Assembly: GCA_022605405.1 (NCBI GenBank)
Contig: JABYQQ010000001.1
Location: 2,914,001 to 2,978,000 of the forward strand
Length of the DNA: 64,000 nt
From: Earliella scabrosa
Taxonomy: Eukaryota > Basidiomycota > Agaricomycetes > Polyporales > Polyporaceae
Direction of reading: 5' to 3'
The notes below the pieces were generated by a model that was given only the letters and a program-made list of their open reading frames with translations, made no database searches and had not been told where the DNA came from. The translations under genes were made by a program, and so were the position numbers. Below, piece by piece: positions 23,493-34,685 of the stretch; position 1 is the stretch's first letter; every line of letters begins with the position of its first letter.

Positions 23493-25578
23493 ATGAGCTC
23501 CGAGAAGAAACACATTGTATGCTACTGCGTGCAGGCATGGGGTGCGGCTTCCTGATTTTTATTTGAGCCTGTTGTGCGCTGATACTAAGTACACATGCAG
23601 GTCATACACGCCCCATGACGCATCTGGTCGCGCGTATCGTTAAGCTACGACCCATCGTGTTGACGATGTTGACCACAGACAGCTTTTACGAACGCGTCAA
23701 GACAGAAATGGCACGTAGCTTCGACGCGAATGAAGCGGAATATGCGGAGCGGGTCAGGTTGGTCAAACAGTCGACATTCGTGCGCGACAATACATTAACC
23801 TGGATTCAAGGGTCATTTCAACTGGAGAGGCTGGCTTCATCAGATCCGACGAGACCGACCGTATCTTCAAGGAAGCCTGGAGCTCGCTGATCGAGGAACG
23901 CGACCTGGTCTGCACAAAGACTGGCACTCGCTATCCGCCGCTATCCAAGCCGAAGGCGCTCATCGTAGATGTGCGTGTATTGGCCGTGGGGTTTGACCCT
24001 GTCTCATTCTCTCCTTCCCAGATGATTGCCGTCAACGCCTTCTTTTCGGTCAAATCAATTAGCGGAGACAGTGTCAAAGTCTACAACTGGGTCCCCGGCT
24101 CGACCTACGCTCTGTTTCACCTGTTCGGACCAGAGCATCTCGGCGGAAAGGGCAATATTCGTATCAAGGCCGAGGAGAAAGCCCTTGCCACCGGGAGGCC
24201 GTATAATGAGGTCGCGCTGGAGGTACGCGTCTTCCGCACATATTTCGATCGCCTTCGTGAACCAACGATTGTCATAGATGGCGTCTGGAACCACAGGCAC
24301 AGTTGTACAGGTTCCGGGATTGCCCCCCATGTACGACTACGAGTACTACCCCCAATATGTAGGAGTGGAACAGGTCTTGCGCCATATTACGTGCTACTGA
24401 TAGGGCGACTTCAGTTCCCTATGCCGGACGACGTATGGTCGCTCTACATTACTATCTACGAGTCAGTGCTTTTCAATATTTCAACGCTTCCGTCGATGGC
24501 TAACACTCAGCAGGGAATTAGAGAAGTCGGACGGGGTTCTGTTGTTCACACCTGAGTCGTACGAACCGGAGGCGGTTGCGGCTGCTAGAGGGTGGTTCGC
24601 CGCGACTGGCCGCCGTGCATACACCACCGGCCCGCTTCTACCCTCGGCATCAAAATCCACCGCGAACCTGAATGAGAAGAAGCTCTCCAACGAGTCGAAT
24701 GAGATTGTTGCGTTTTTGGACAAGACGCTGGAGACCTCCGGAGAGAAATCACTGGTCTATGTGAGTGTTACGTGTCTGGTAACGCGATATCGAGTCACCG
24801 TCTTTCACTGTAGATATCCTTCGGCTCGGTGTTCTGGCCTCTGGCAAACCCAGAGATGTTGTGGGGTTTCATTGATGTCCTCATCGAACGCGACATCCCC
24901 TTTGTGAGCCTTGGAGTGTCTTCAACACTGTCCGACAATATTGATACGCGCTGTACAGATTCTCAGTCACGCTTCGCCGTTGGCAGCGATCCCGGACGAG
25001 ATCAAGGAGAAGGTAGCGACATACGGAAAGGGTATAATGTCTCCGTGGACGCCCCAGCAGCTCATCCTCGACCATCCAGTAAGCACCCAACAGCGCTCCT
25101 TGTTTCGTTGGGATGTACTCATGCGAGTCCTCGCTAGGCTCTCGGCTGGTTCGTCGCTCATGGCGGACAGAACGGTGTGACCGAAGCAATCTCCTCGGGT
25201 GTACCCCTGTACGCAGCTCGCGATAGCTCTTGTGCGCTCAACCTGACTGACATGATACATACTAGCATCCTCTGGCCGTTCAATGGCGATCAGCCGCTCA
25301 ATACCGTTCATATCACGGACAACCTTCAGATCGGCTACGAGCTACTCGAGGTCCGCACCGGCGATGGACTGAAGCCGATCTACCGCACTGGATACACACC
25401 GAAGGGCACCGTCGAGGCGGTGAAGGCTGAAGCGCGCGAGGTGCTCACCAAAGCGTTCGGCGAGGACGGCGCGAAGAAGCGGGCTAAGCTCGAGGAGCTG
25501 CGGAAGAAGGTAATCAGTGAGTGGGAGGATGGTGGCTCGTCCAAGAGGGATGTCACCGCTTTCCTTGACAGTTTGTAG
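23493..25578 (+). CDS. Family-1 UDP-glycosyltransferase, array copy 5
   Basis: Fifth copy, 11 exons, ~505 residues, no lesions. Exon 1 is MSSEKKHIVCYCVQAWG; exon 2 opens HTRPMTHLVARIVKLRP. Exon 3 ends KALIVD, exon 5 PGLPPMYDYEYYPQY, exon 7 TPESYEPEAVAAARGWFAAT. The donor box is WTPQQLILDHP, FVAHGGQNGVTEA, GVPL, GDQPLNTVH: the residue after His-Gly-Gly is Gln, where copies 1-3 have His. Exon 6 (FPMPDDVWSLYITIYE) is again unlike every other copy. Exons 4, 7 and 11 are very close to copy 3, suggesting these two are a recent pair or have exchanged sequence. Function as for the family: UDP-sugar dependent O-glycosylation of an unknown small molecule. Confidence 0.9.
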
Positions 25579-26461
25579 ATGTCATCTATGCCAACGACGT
25601 GCTTGCCGGTTCTATCAGAAAGCTGAAACACCACCCGTGATTCACTGGGCTCTAGTGTGGCCCAATGGTTGCGTCGGGTCTGCATGTGCAGAACTGAGAA
25701 GCATTTCCAAATCTGGTTGTTTGGCATTGTTAGGAACTGAAGCCCCAGTCCACTGACCCAATTGTCCATCCACGAGTACTCATCACATCCACAGATTTTG
25801 AGGTCGATCATCCATGCTGTTCCGCTTTGGAAGATACGAGGGTTTTTATTGTAAGTGGCAATAACTCGGTACGTGCGATTCGCACTGCTTTTCGCAGCTT
25901 GAAGAGGCGGCGGGACCGTTGCCGTAGATCTTCAAGAGCACTATCATTGCGGCAACACTAGCACTATGATGCGCTCAAACCCAAATGCAAGTGAGCTTTC
26001 TTTCCTTCAAAATAGCTAATGTTTGTCCGCACCATCATCAGGGACCATCTCGGTCTGTCTTCCGCGCCCTGTGAAACACCGTCTGCGTCCTATCCATGGT
26101 TATTCTAGCCATCGCCGCCAGCTCCGAGTGCCATCTCTGCGGGCTCATCAAGATGTAGCGGAAACAGATGAAGTGAGATGCGGATGCCAGAAGCTGCCAC
26201 TGTCACCCCGCCCATGTACTGATCCTAGATCTGTAGTCCAGCTTTAGAGCGCGCCGGAACCGCAAGGGTACAAGGATTCAATAGATCGGTGTACTTCGAA
26301 ATGCCGCTCGCGCTCGGTCGGCGATGACACCTGCGGTCGCGGTCAGTCAAAGCCGCGACATCTACTACAGGAAGCGGTCACGGTGAGCATAAAGGGCAGC
26401 CCAGGGTCAGGCACTCCAACCACTCCGTCTTCCCCTCTCGCGACTTCAGAGCTGATTCAGT
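25579..26461. other. Spacer between UGT-5 and UGT-6
   Basis: About 880 bases. I found no gene, UGT remnant or repeat. The UGT-6 promoter contains a weak CATAAA 72 bases upstream of its ATG. Confidence 0.4.
26389..26394 (+). promoter_or_regulatory. Weak TATA-like element of UGT-6
   Basis: ATAAAG within GCATAAAGGG, about 72 bases before the UGT-6 ATG. It is at the same place as the sibling TATA boxes but has a poorer match. Confidence 0.3.
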
Positions 26462-28567
26462 ATGAACTCCTCCGGAACCCACATCGTATTCTATGCGACG
26501 GAGCCTTGGGGTATGTCTCCAACACTATATCTTTGACATCCATTGATCATGCCTCACGTGCTGTTTCGCAGGCCATATACGCCCCTTGGTTCACCTGACG
26601 GCCCATATTGTCAAGTTTCGTCCCATCTCCGCGACATTGCTCACCACAGATGTATTCTATGAGAAGGTCAAGGCGGAATTGGCGCGAAACTTTGTGGAGG
26701 GCGAAGAGGACATCGCGAAGCGCATTAGGTCGGTCATCCGAGCTCTGCTGAGAATGTCTAAAGAGAGTCGATCATTGATTCGGCGAATAGAATCGTGTCA
26801 ACTGGACCTTCCGACTTCAGCAGTACCGAGGAGGCTAACAGGAACTTCGAGAAGGCGTGGAAGACGCTGCTCGAAGAGGGCGAGCTCGTATGCGCGAAGG
26901 TTGGCACGCGCTTCTCGTCGTTTGGAAAGCCGCAAGCCATCATTATAGACGTGCGTTTTCTGTCTCGTCCTGCAATGCCAACATGAACTAATACCTACCC
27001 TCTAGTTCTTCGCCATCGATCCTGTCAACAGCGTCAAGGCCCTCAGCGCAGACAGCGTGAAGATCTATTGCTGGGCTTCGGGAATGCCCTCTGCCATCCC
27101 CTACCTCTGCGGACCGGAGAAGCTAGGTGGACACGGTAATGTTCGCGTCAAGGTCGAGGAGATGGCGCGTGCCACCGGCCGACCTTACGAGGAGGTACTC
27201 TTCCAGGCACGTATATAATCCATGTCGCGTTCATCCTTGCGGCGGTGGCTAACTATATGATAGGCAATGATGCCCACGGGCAAAGTTATTAACACACCCG
27301 GTATGCCGCCCATGCACGATCACGAGTACTTCCCCCAGGATGTGAGTACCCTAGCTTCCAGTGTTGGACTAAGCTTACGAGGATGTATGCCATAGTTCCC
27401 CATTCCTCCAGACGTGGTCGTCAAGGTCATGCCTCGCCTTTACGAGTAGGTTGTTCATCGTGAGTTCACGTCGATGGATATCAATCTTTTGCAGGACTTT
27501 GGGGAAGGCGGATGGCCTGCTCATGTACACCGCGGAAGCATATGAACCGGAAGGAGTGGCAGCTATCAAGGAGTGGTATGCAGAAACCGGGCGCAAAGCG
27601 TACATCACCGGTCCTCTCCTGCCCGCCGCGCCCAAGTCTACAGCAAGTGCCACTGAGCAGACTCCGTCGAATGACCTCATCATCAGCTTCTTGGACGAGA
27701 CGCTCAAGGCCTCTGGAGAGAAGTCGCTCGTCTATGTGAGTTGCATGCGAGTTGTTGCGATGTCGCACATGCTTATGTTGCTCTGCAGATCTCCTTCGGG
27801 ACGATCTTCTGGCCATTGAAGACGCCAGAGAAGATGTGGGCGTTCATTGGCGTCCTCATGGAACGTGGGATCCCATTTGTAAGTCTCGCAGTCCTTACAC
27901 CACTTTCATTCTCTGCACTCAGCCACACTTGCTGTATGTAGATCCTCAGCCATGCATCGCCGATGGCCGTGGTACCGGACGATATCCAAGAGAAGGTCAA
28001 GGCTTATGGCAAAGGCGTTTTATGTCCCTGGACTCCTCAGCAACTCATCCTGGACCACCCTGTGAGCATGAAGTCGCCGTTCCTGAGTCGCATCATACTT
28101 ACTCGACGTTTGTCCACAGGCTCTCGGCTGGTTTGTCACTCACGGTGGCCAGGACAGCGTCATAGAGTCCGTTTCGGCAGGAGTTCCCCTGTATGTAACC
28201 AGGACGACTCTCGACTCCATGTAGTAAAGCGACATGCTCACGCTTAACCTGCAGCATCCTTTGGCCATACGGCGCCGACCAGCCGCTCAACGCGGTGCAG
28301 GTTGCGGACAACCTGAAGATTGGCTACGAGCTGCTCGAGGTTCGCAGTGGCGCAGGGCTGCTGCCGATTTACCGCACTGGTTACACCCCGAAGGGCACGG
28401 TCGAGGCGGTCAAGGCAGAGGCGCACGAAGTGCTTGCGAAAGCCTTTGGCGAGGATGGCGCGAAGAGGCGGGCAAACCTGGAGGAGTTGCGCAGGAAAGT
28501 GAACAGCGAGTGGGACGACGGGGGTGCTGCCAAGAGGGAAATTGTTTCCCTCTTGGACAGTCTGTAG
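26462..28567 (+). CDS. Family-1 UDP-glycosyltransferase, array copy 6 (divergent donor box)
   Basis: Last copy. Exon 1 MNSSGTHIVFYATEPWG and exon 2 HIRPLVHLTAHIVKFRP keep the catalytic His; exon 3 ends QAIIID. Exon 4 is notably different (YCWASGMPSAIPYLCGPE). The exon-4/intron boundary lacks the sibling GT: either a GC donor at 27207 or a GT donor at 27195 (four codons shorter) restores the frame, both in phase 0. The donor box is the most altered in the array: FVTHGGQDSVIES, with Asp in place of the usual Asn and a Ser after the Glu; GVPL and ADQPLNAVQ follow. The final exon is again close to the others. Whether the Asn-to-Asp change alters sugar choice or activity cannot be told from sequence. 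No premature stop is present. Confidence 0.87.
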
Positions 28568-28895
28568 GTGAACGTAGTGCTGTATTTTCTCGTCCTCAGC
28601 CCGGTCCCGTCGTTGCCAGAGATCCAGGGATCCGAGTCTTAAGAGGTGGAAACTCATCATGTTGAGTACACGGCCGCGTGGCGCATCCGTTGTACAAGTA
28701 GATCAGAAATGCATGTAATCTATCGTCTGTACGTGATAGATGGGTTGTATCTAACCATCAAGTTCTCTGCCAACATGAAGTTCTACGTCCTACAGTGGTT
28801 GTGGTGAGCGCTTATTACAAAGTCAGGGCGCGTGCGCAAGCCGAAGGAAGACGCCTTGTCCTTGCCCTCTCCCTCCGCGACCTACTCCTCCTACC
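28568..28895. other. Intergenic, UGT array to RPB3
   Basis: About 330 bases ending the UGT array and holding the RPB3 promoter. A CT-rich stretch (ccctctccctccgcgacc) lies just before the RPB3 ATG, as in many fungal housekeeping promoters. Confidence 0.45.
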
Positions 28896-30485
28896 ATGCA
28901 GACCTCCGGAGACACAGAACCTATCGTCCGTATCCGTGAACTGAAGAAGAACTCTGTCAACTTCGTGCTCCAAAATGTCGACCTCGCGTTCGTGCTCCCT
29001 CAGCCACCGCCCTCCTCGAAGTCCTATGCTCATGGCCCTCCGTGTGCAGGTTCGCGAACTCCTTCCGGAGAGTGATGATGGCAGACATCCCTACTGTTGG
29101 TGAGCAAGGACGACAGTCTATATGACCAGTTCGATGCTCACGACATGGTGGTCATCGCATCCCTCCAGCGATTGACATGGTGGAAATCGAGACGAACACG
29201 ACCGTACTACCCGACGAGTTCATCGCACACCGATTAGGGATGATCCCTTTGGTGAGCACGCAATGCGACGAGGCAATGCGATACACAAGAGTGAGTTCCC
29301 TCTCCCTTCCTCCGTCTGCACACGTCCCAACAGTCCTCCTTGTAGGACTGCACATGCGAAGTCCGCTGTCAGTACTGCGCTATCGAGCTCCAGCTCAATG
29401 TATCATGTTCGGAGGCGGGACGTACGATGGACATCACCAGCAACATGCTTGAGGTCGTCCCTACGAGTAAACCGGGAGGCGGATATGTCCCATACGATGT
29501 GGATGAGGGCGGGGAGGAGCTCGCAAAACGGGTGGAAAACTTCGGACATCCTGTCGGAAAAGGTGCGTATCCCTGCTCGCCCATACTGCTCCCGCAATCA
29601 ACAGTTGTTCGTCCTACCAGACGATCCGGAGGTGTCCCCAATCCTCATCTGTAAGATTCGAAAAGGGCAGGAACTGAGGGTGCGCTGCATCGCCAAGAAG
29701 GTAGGTCACGTCTGTGCTTTGCTCTCTGTTGTACCTCCAACCCATCCCTCGTTATCTTAGGGTCTTGCAAAAGAGCACGCAAAGTGGTCACCATGCGCAG
29801 CGATGGCATTCGAGTATGACCCATATAACAAGCTCCGCCACACAACCTACTGGTACGAGTACGACTCGCGTGCCGAGTGGCCCCTCAGCAAGAACGCAGA
29901 GGAAGAGGAGCCGCCCCGGGACGATCTGGAATTCGACTTCCGCGCAAAGCCCAACAAGTACTACATGGAGGTCGAGACGGATGGGAGTCTCGGCGCGCAG
30001 GAGGTCGTTCAGAAGGTACGTGTTTGTCCTAACGTGCCTCGCCTGTTACCCGCATACATGTGCATATATCCAGGTCTTGACGTGATTGATCACAGGGTCT
30101 CCAAGAGCTTCAGACTAAGCTCGCAAATCTCATTCTTGGACTGAAGCCGGAGCCTCCAGAGAACGACGCGTTCCAGAGCGGGGCAGGGGCACTCGGCGGT
30201 CAGGCCAACGGGCATGAACCTCCTGCTGCCGGTGGCTGGGGTGCTCCGGCCGGGACGTCAAGTTGGAGTCCACCACGAGCTGGTTCGGGCAACGCGTGGA
30301 GTCCCGCCCGTCCAACAGGAGGTGGAACCACGGGTGCAGGTGGCTGGGGAAGCCCTGTCACGGGTGGTTGGGGTCAGCCTGCTGGAGGGAGCGGTGGTGG
30401 AGGCTCAGGCGGGTGGGGGAACAGTCCAACAACTGGTGGATGGGGTAGCCCATCACATCAGCAGAACGGCTGGAACGTTGGCTAG
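28896..30485 (+). CDS. RPB3: RNA polymerase II subunit RPB3, with GW-rich C-terminal tail
   Basis: Alpha-like subunit that pairs with RPB11 to nucleate Pol II assembly. Seven exons (28896-28987, 29050-29099, 29169-29290, 29346-29552, 29605-29700, 29761-30015, 30096-30485) total 1212 bases = 403 residues. Hallmarks: [20 protein letters not shown] at the N-terminus, [31 protein letters not shown], the zinc-binding [10 protein letters not shown], then [19 protein letters not shown] and [16 protein letters not shown]. The donor of intron 4 (gtcgga, 29553) is weak but is the one that keeps phase. Yeast and human RPB3 have about 318 and 275 residues; the excess here is a tail from ~residue 320 made of Gly, Trp, Ser and Pro with eight Trp and five GGWG units. 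The core identification is firm; the tail's role is unknown. Confidence 0.95.
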
Positions 30486-31071
30486 GTTCGTTGCGTATCG
30501 CCATGTGCGTATTGTATCCTTATGACTTGTTCGCTTTGTTGTCACCCTTGCGCTTACTGAATCCAAGCCCCATTCTGCGCGGCGTTGTGTGAATGGCACG
30601 ACACATGCACCTGACATGCACGCATTTTGGGCTCTCGGGAGAGTGTTAGGTCACAACTATCTTCACGCTAGTGATCAGAGACTGCTAAGAGGAGTACATC
30701 TATGAGGGTGTCATAATTAATTGGTTCATGACACATGGGCTCCCTTCTCAATGTTCCCGTGCGCACAACCTCACTTACCAACGGACTCTTCACACCGCAC
30801 GCCGCTTGCTGCGGAAGCAACGTTGGTGGTACGATATTCTAGGACGGGTACGACAGAAGCAACACAGCAGGGAGATGGTGCGATCAAGAGTTGGCGCGTC
30901 AGTAAGTATATGCAAGTCCAGTGGGGAGCAAGGTCCTGGTATCCGAAAACAAAGTAATGCTACAGATGTCTACCGTTTTGTCACCTATCTACTATGTCGG
31001 TTTGACTAGATCAAGCGAACGAAGCTAGATTGCGCAGGCCGCCAGGGCCGCTTCGCCTTCGAGTGCGCCTC
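30486..31071. other. Intergenic between convergent RPB3 and MscS-like gene
   Basis: About 590 bases shared by the 3' ends of two convergent genes. Only short ORFs without family resemblance are seen. Confidence 0.45.
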
Positions 31072-34000
31072 TCAAATGTTGTAATGGACGCGGTCGGGCC
31101 GCGGCGTAGTGAGCTCGATGTCTTCCATCGGCATCTGCGGAGCCGGTGACGCCGAGGGCGCGACTGGCATGACCATGGCACTAGGCATTGGGGGCATGCC
31201 TGAGATGGACCCAGGCGTGCCCGCTGGGGTCTGGCGGGGACCAGTCATGTACAGCTATGCGGTGAATGGGGGGCGATCGTGAGCTTCTTTCTCCGCGTTG
31301 TATGCGCGGTGCGTGCACTCACCTGGTCTCGCTCCCCAAACACGTCCTGCGAGTCGTCAACTGGAGAAAGAGCAGACCGGCAAGTCAGTGAGTGGTATGT
31401 CACACCGGAAGGCAGCCGGCCGACGCCGAACGGCGGCGGACGGGAGGACGGGAGACACGCACCGACGACCGAGTTCGGGTCTGCGAACGTCCAGTTGGAC
31501 TTGGGAATGTGGAGCTCTGACATCGTGGTGGGCTGTCGCCTCGCCTCTTGCTCCTGGCGGAGGACATCTTCGTATGGGACCAGAGTGTACTTCGTTGGGC
31601 CCACGTTGGGCTGTGGCCCGCCTCCGGGTCCGTAGATTTTGACTTTCTCCATGGATGCCTTGAGCGCGCAGATCCACTTGTTGCGGCGTTGGGCCTTGAG
31701 ATTGCCTTGCTGCCAGTTGCTCTTGTACTTGATGTCGGCACGGAGCGTCATCTTCTCTTGACCGGGGATGTCTACATGCGAAATAAGGAAGAGGCAGGAG
31801 CTCGACAATCAGGGATACTCACCCATCACATAAACATCGAATATCGGCTGATAGTCGCGACGTTCAGCCTTCAGGAAAGCCAGCATGAGGTCGCGCAGGC
31901 GCTCGATCTGCTCGAACGAGGTAGTGAACGCCTGCAGAGAGTAGCGGTGAGGTCAAGCGTATCAGGACAAGGTCGCGTGTTCGCTTACGACGTCGAACTC
32001 GAATGGCTCGGACATCTGAGGACTACGCCGAATGTTGTGGATGAACTAGGTCAAATCTTCCTATCAGCCGACCAGCATACAACCAGTATTGAGAGAACGT
32101 ACCTCTCCATTCAGCACAGTATTCGGCGCCTGGACAAGACACGCGTTGCCATCGAGGAAGACCGTGCTGAGTAGTCGAATCTCCTTGACGGTGTACGTCT
32201 CCTTGTCCTTCCCAAGCGTGACCCGGTCGCCGACGTCGTACGGGTGCTTGATAAACAGGAAGATGATGCTCGTGAGCACCTCCGCAAGACTACCACCAAT
32301 CAGCCAACTGAGACCTGTGCGATATCGATACGACAGATGGGTGAGAAGCAGATACCGTAGCATATATCAAGGTTCTTACCGAGGACGAGCGTTCCGGCGC
32401 TAGCGACCAACGTAGCCACTTGCGCTTCCTGTGAGCACGATCTGTCCTCAGCGGCAGGAAGTCATCACGTCTCTAGCAAACACTCACCAAAGCGACAGCG
32501 AAGATGAGGATGACGACGATGAAGTAGACTGTGATCAGGATGTTGTCCAACCGCCCGACGGCACTGTCGAGATCGCGCATCGAGTGCTCGATCGAAAGCT
32601 GTTCGCGATGGATCTCCCTGCAAGGGGCAGGGACGCATTAGTCATCGTTAACCCCAACGATTCAACTGCTAGAGGACTCACATGCAGGCCATCTCGACCT
32701 CGTCCCGGTTCGCGTCGCCGTTCATGTCCTTGTCGAAGATGGCAAACGCATGGTCGGCCTCCTCGTGCGACGAAAAGAACCGCGCGATGTCATCCACCTG
32801 CAGACGGTCTGCGCCCGGGCGCACGAACGAGTAGAACAGACGGCGGGCGAGCAGGCGCGACTTGTTCGCAGACTCCAACGCGGTCTTCACCATGGCTTGC
32901 GGAGAGTTCGGCTGCAATACGGAGCTGTGCAAAGGAGACTATCGGATAAGTCTCCTGACACTACTTGGAATTGTGGACACGCACGTTCCAGCAATCTCGG
33001 AAGCGACATTGCCAAGCACGGTCGTGGTGGTCGTAGCAGCACTGCGCACACCTTTGAGCGCTTTCTTGAAGATCCTCTGTGGGTTCATGACCGTCTTGCG
33101 CTTCGCGTCAGTGGCCGGACCATCACGCAAGGTATCGCCGCGTCCAGGAATGTCCGCTGAGTGTGTATAGAGCGTCACGAGGACCCGCACAGCGAACTTC
33201 TGGTCAGTGATGCGTTCTGTGGACATGACAATCATCAGCATTCTACCAAGACCTTGGTTGAGGGATAGTGACACCGAGCCGCACCTGCGTATGACCGCTC
33301 GTGGAACTTGCCCGCGATCCACTGAATCAGGATCTTCTCAGCGAATAGGACGGCCGCGGACAACATCACGGCGAAAAGGAGCTTGGCCATTGTGTCGACC
33401 GCCTTGATAGAAGACTGGCTGTCGGTCCGTTGTCTGAAGTTGATGAGCGGATTGAAGGAGATGAAGATCGAAAGACTCCATGCAAAGAACGCGCCGTATC
33501 TGCGAATAGAGTGTGATGTTCAGTGTGCATCACCCACGGATGGCAGGCAAAGACTCACCGATGAAGCACTTCCAACCAATCTATGTACTTTCTGGAAGCC
33601 ACGATGACAACTCCGATAGTGTTGCGCAATATGGAAGGTAGAATCATGCTGCGGGGAGATTTGTTGGGTAGATGCTCCTGTGTAGGACTGGTGTACTAAC
33701 CTGGTCGCCAGAGCCGCCCACCATCCTACGAGGGAGAGAGAATTGGTGGCTGAATCGTGAGACGAAGTGCAGGAAACATTACGTACCAACCCATACCACC
33801 GTAAGCCATATACTCCAGAATAGCAACCTTACCCCCCATATCTATTGCCATAGGTCAGAATGAAGACGTCCAGCAGTGCGATAAACACTCACCTGGCCGT
33901 CTGGGAATTCCGTGAACTCCAGGATAGCCGGTATCCAAAGAATGCCACAGATGGGGACAATGAATATGATCCACCGCGTTACGATTGACACGTTGAGTAG

Positions 34001-34685
34001 ATAGTGGTAGAGCTTCGCAAGCTAGCAGAACGTCCGAGCGTTAGCGGATAGATCCCTCTCCTGACTTCCTCTGCCCTCCATAACCCGCCACTGTTCCCTT
34101 CTCCTCCATTTGCCAGCACCTTGGAAAGGTGAATTAACGCACCTTGTTCTTGGGCACATCCCCCTCCGCGAACGCCAAATGCGAGGAGCTCGCATTCCTC
34201 GAGTCAAACTGCTCGTACCCCTGCTCGAACTTCCGCATCCCCCCAAGCAGATCCCAGCTTGCGTTCCTGCTATTCCTCGCCGGCCTCGCGCTCCCAAAGT
34301 CCGCGCTGTCCGCACTCCCCGGCGTCGGCATCCCCGTCATTTGCCTCGTCGCTCTCCTCCCGCCGCCGACGCCAGAACTGAGCGGGTACGACTGCGCGCG
34401 CTCCTCGTCGTACTGCCGGAAGGAGCGCGAGAGCGGATCGGAGTCGTCGCCCATGGCGCCTGCAGCAAATTGGACAGAGGTCGAGGCGGCAGCGGTCTGC
34501 GAGGACGCGGCGTGAGACAGAAGCGGTCGGGTCTGCTGTGGAGGGTAGGTGGGAGAATCAGGGCGTCCGGGTCCGTCGCTGAAGGGAGAGTTGCTCGAGA
34601 AGGAGTCCCCGCGGTCGTGGTCGTACGCGCCGTACGCGGGGCGAGAATTTGAAGAACCTGGCAGTGGGTTGTCGGGAGCGGACAT
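31072..34685 (-). CDS. EF-hand mechanosensitive ion channel of the MscS superfamily (Msy1/Msy2-like)
   Basis: Multi-exon gene (12 or more exons, minus strand) encoding a large membrane protein. Exon 1 (from 34685) is a ~180-residue Ser/Pro-rich cytosolic N-terminus. Then come several membrane helices (WIIFIVPICGILWIPAI; LLFWSIWLTVVWVG; LLFAVMLSAAVLFAEKILI). An EF-hand follows: FDKDMNGDANRDEVE has Asp, Asp, Asn, Asp and Glu at the calcium positions. After another helix (ILITVYFIVVILIFAVAL) is the MscS pore region (LSWLIGGSLAEVLTSIIFLF, HPYDVGDRVTLG) and the beta domain (LLSTVFLDGNACLVQAPN). The C-terminus is a Pro/Met-rich tail ending VHYNI. In fission yeast, Msy1 and Msy2 are endoplasmic-reticulum channels controlling calcium rise and survival after hypo-osmotic shock; the domain order here is the same. 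Confidence 0.9.

Noticed and set aside
12080..28567. Classical secondary-metabolite gene cluster
   Set aside because: No polyketide synthase, NRPS, terpene synthase, P450, transporter or pathway regulator was seen beside the UGTs; neighbours are housekeeping genes.
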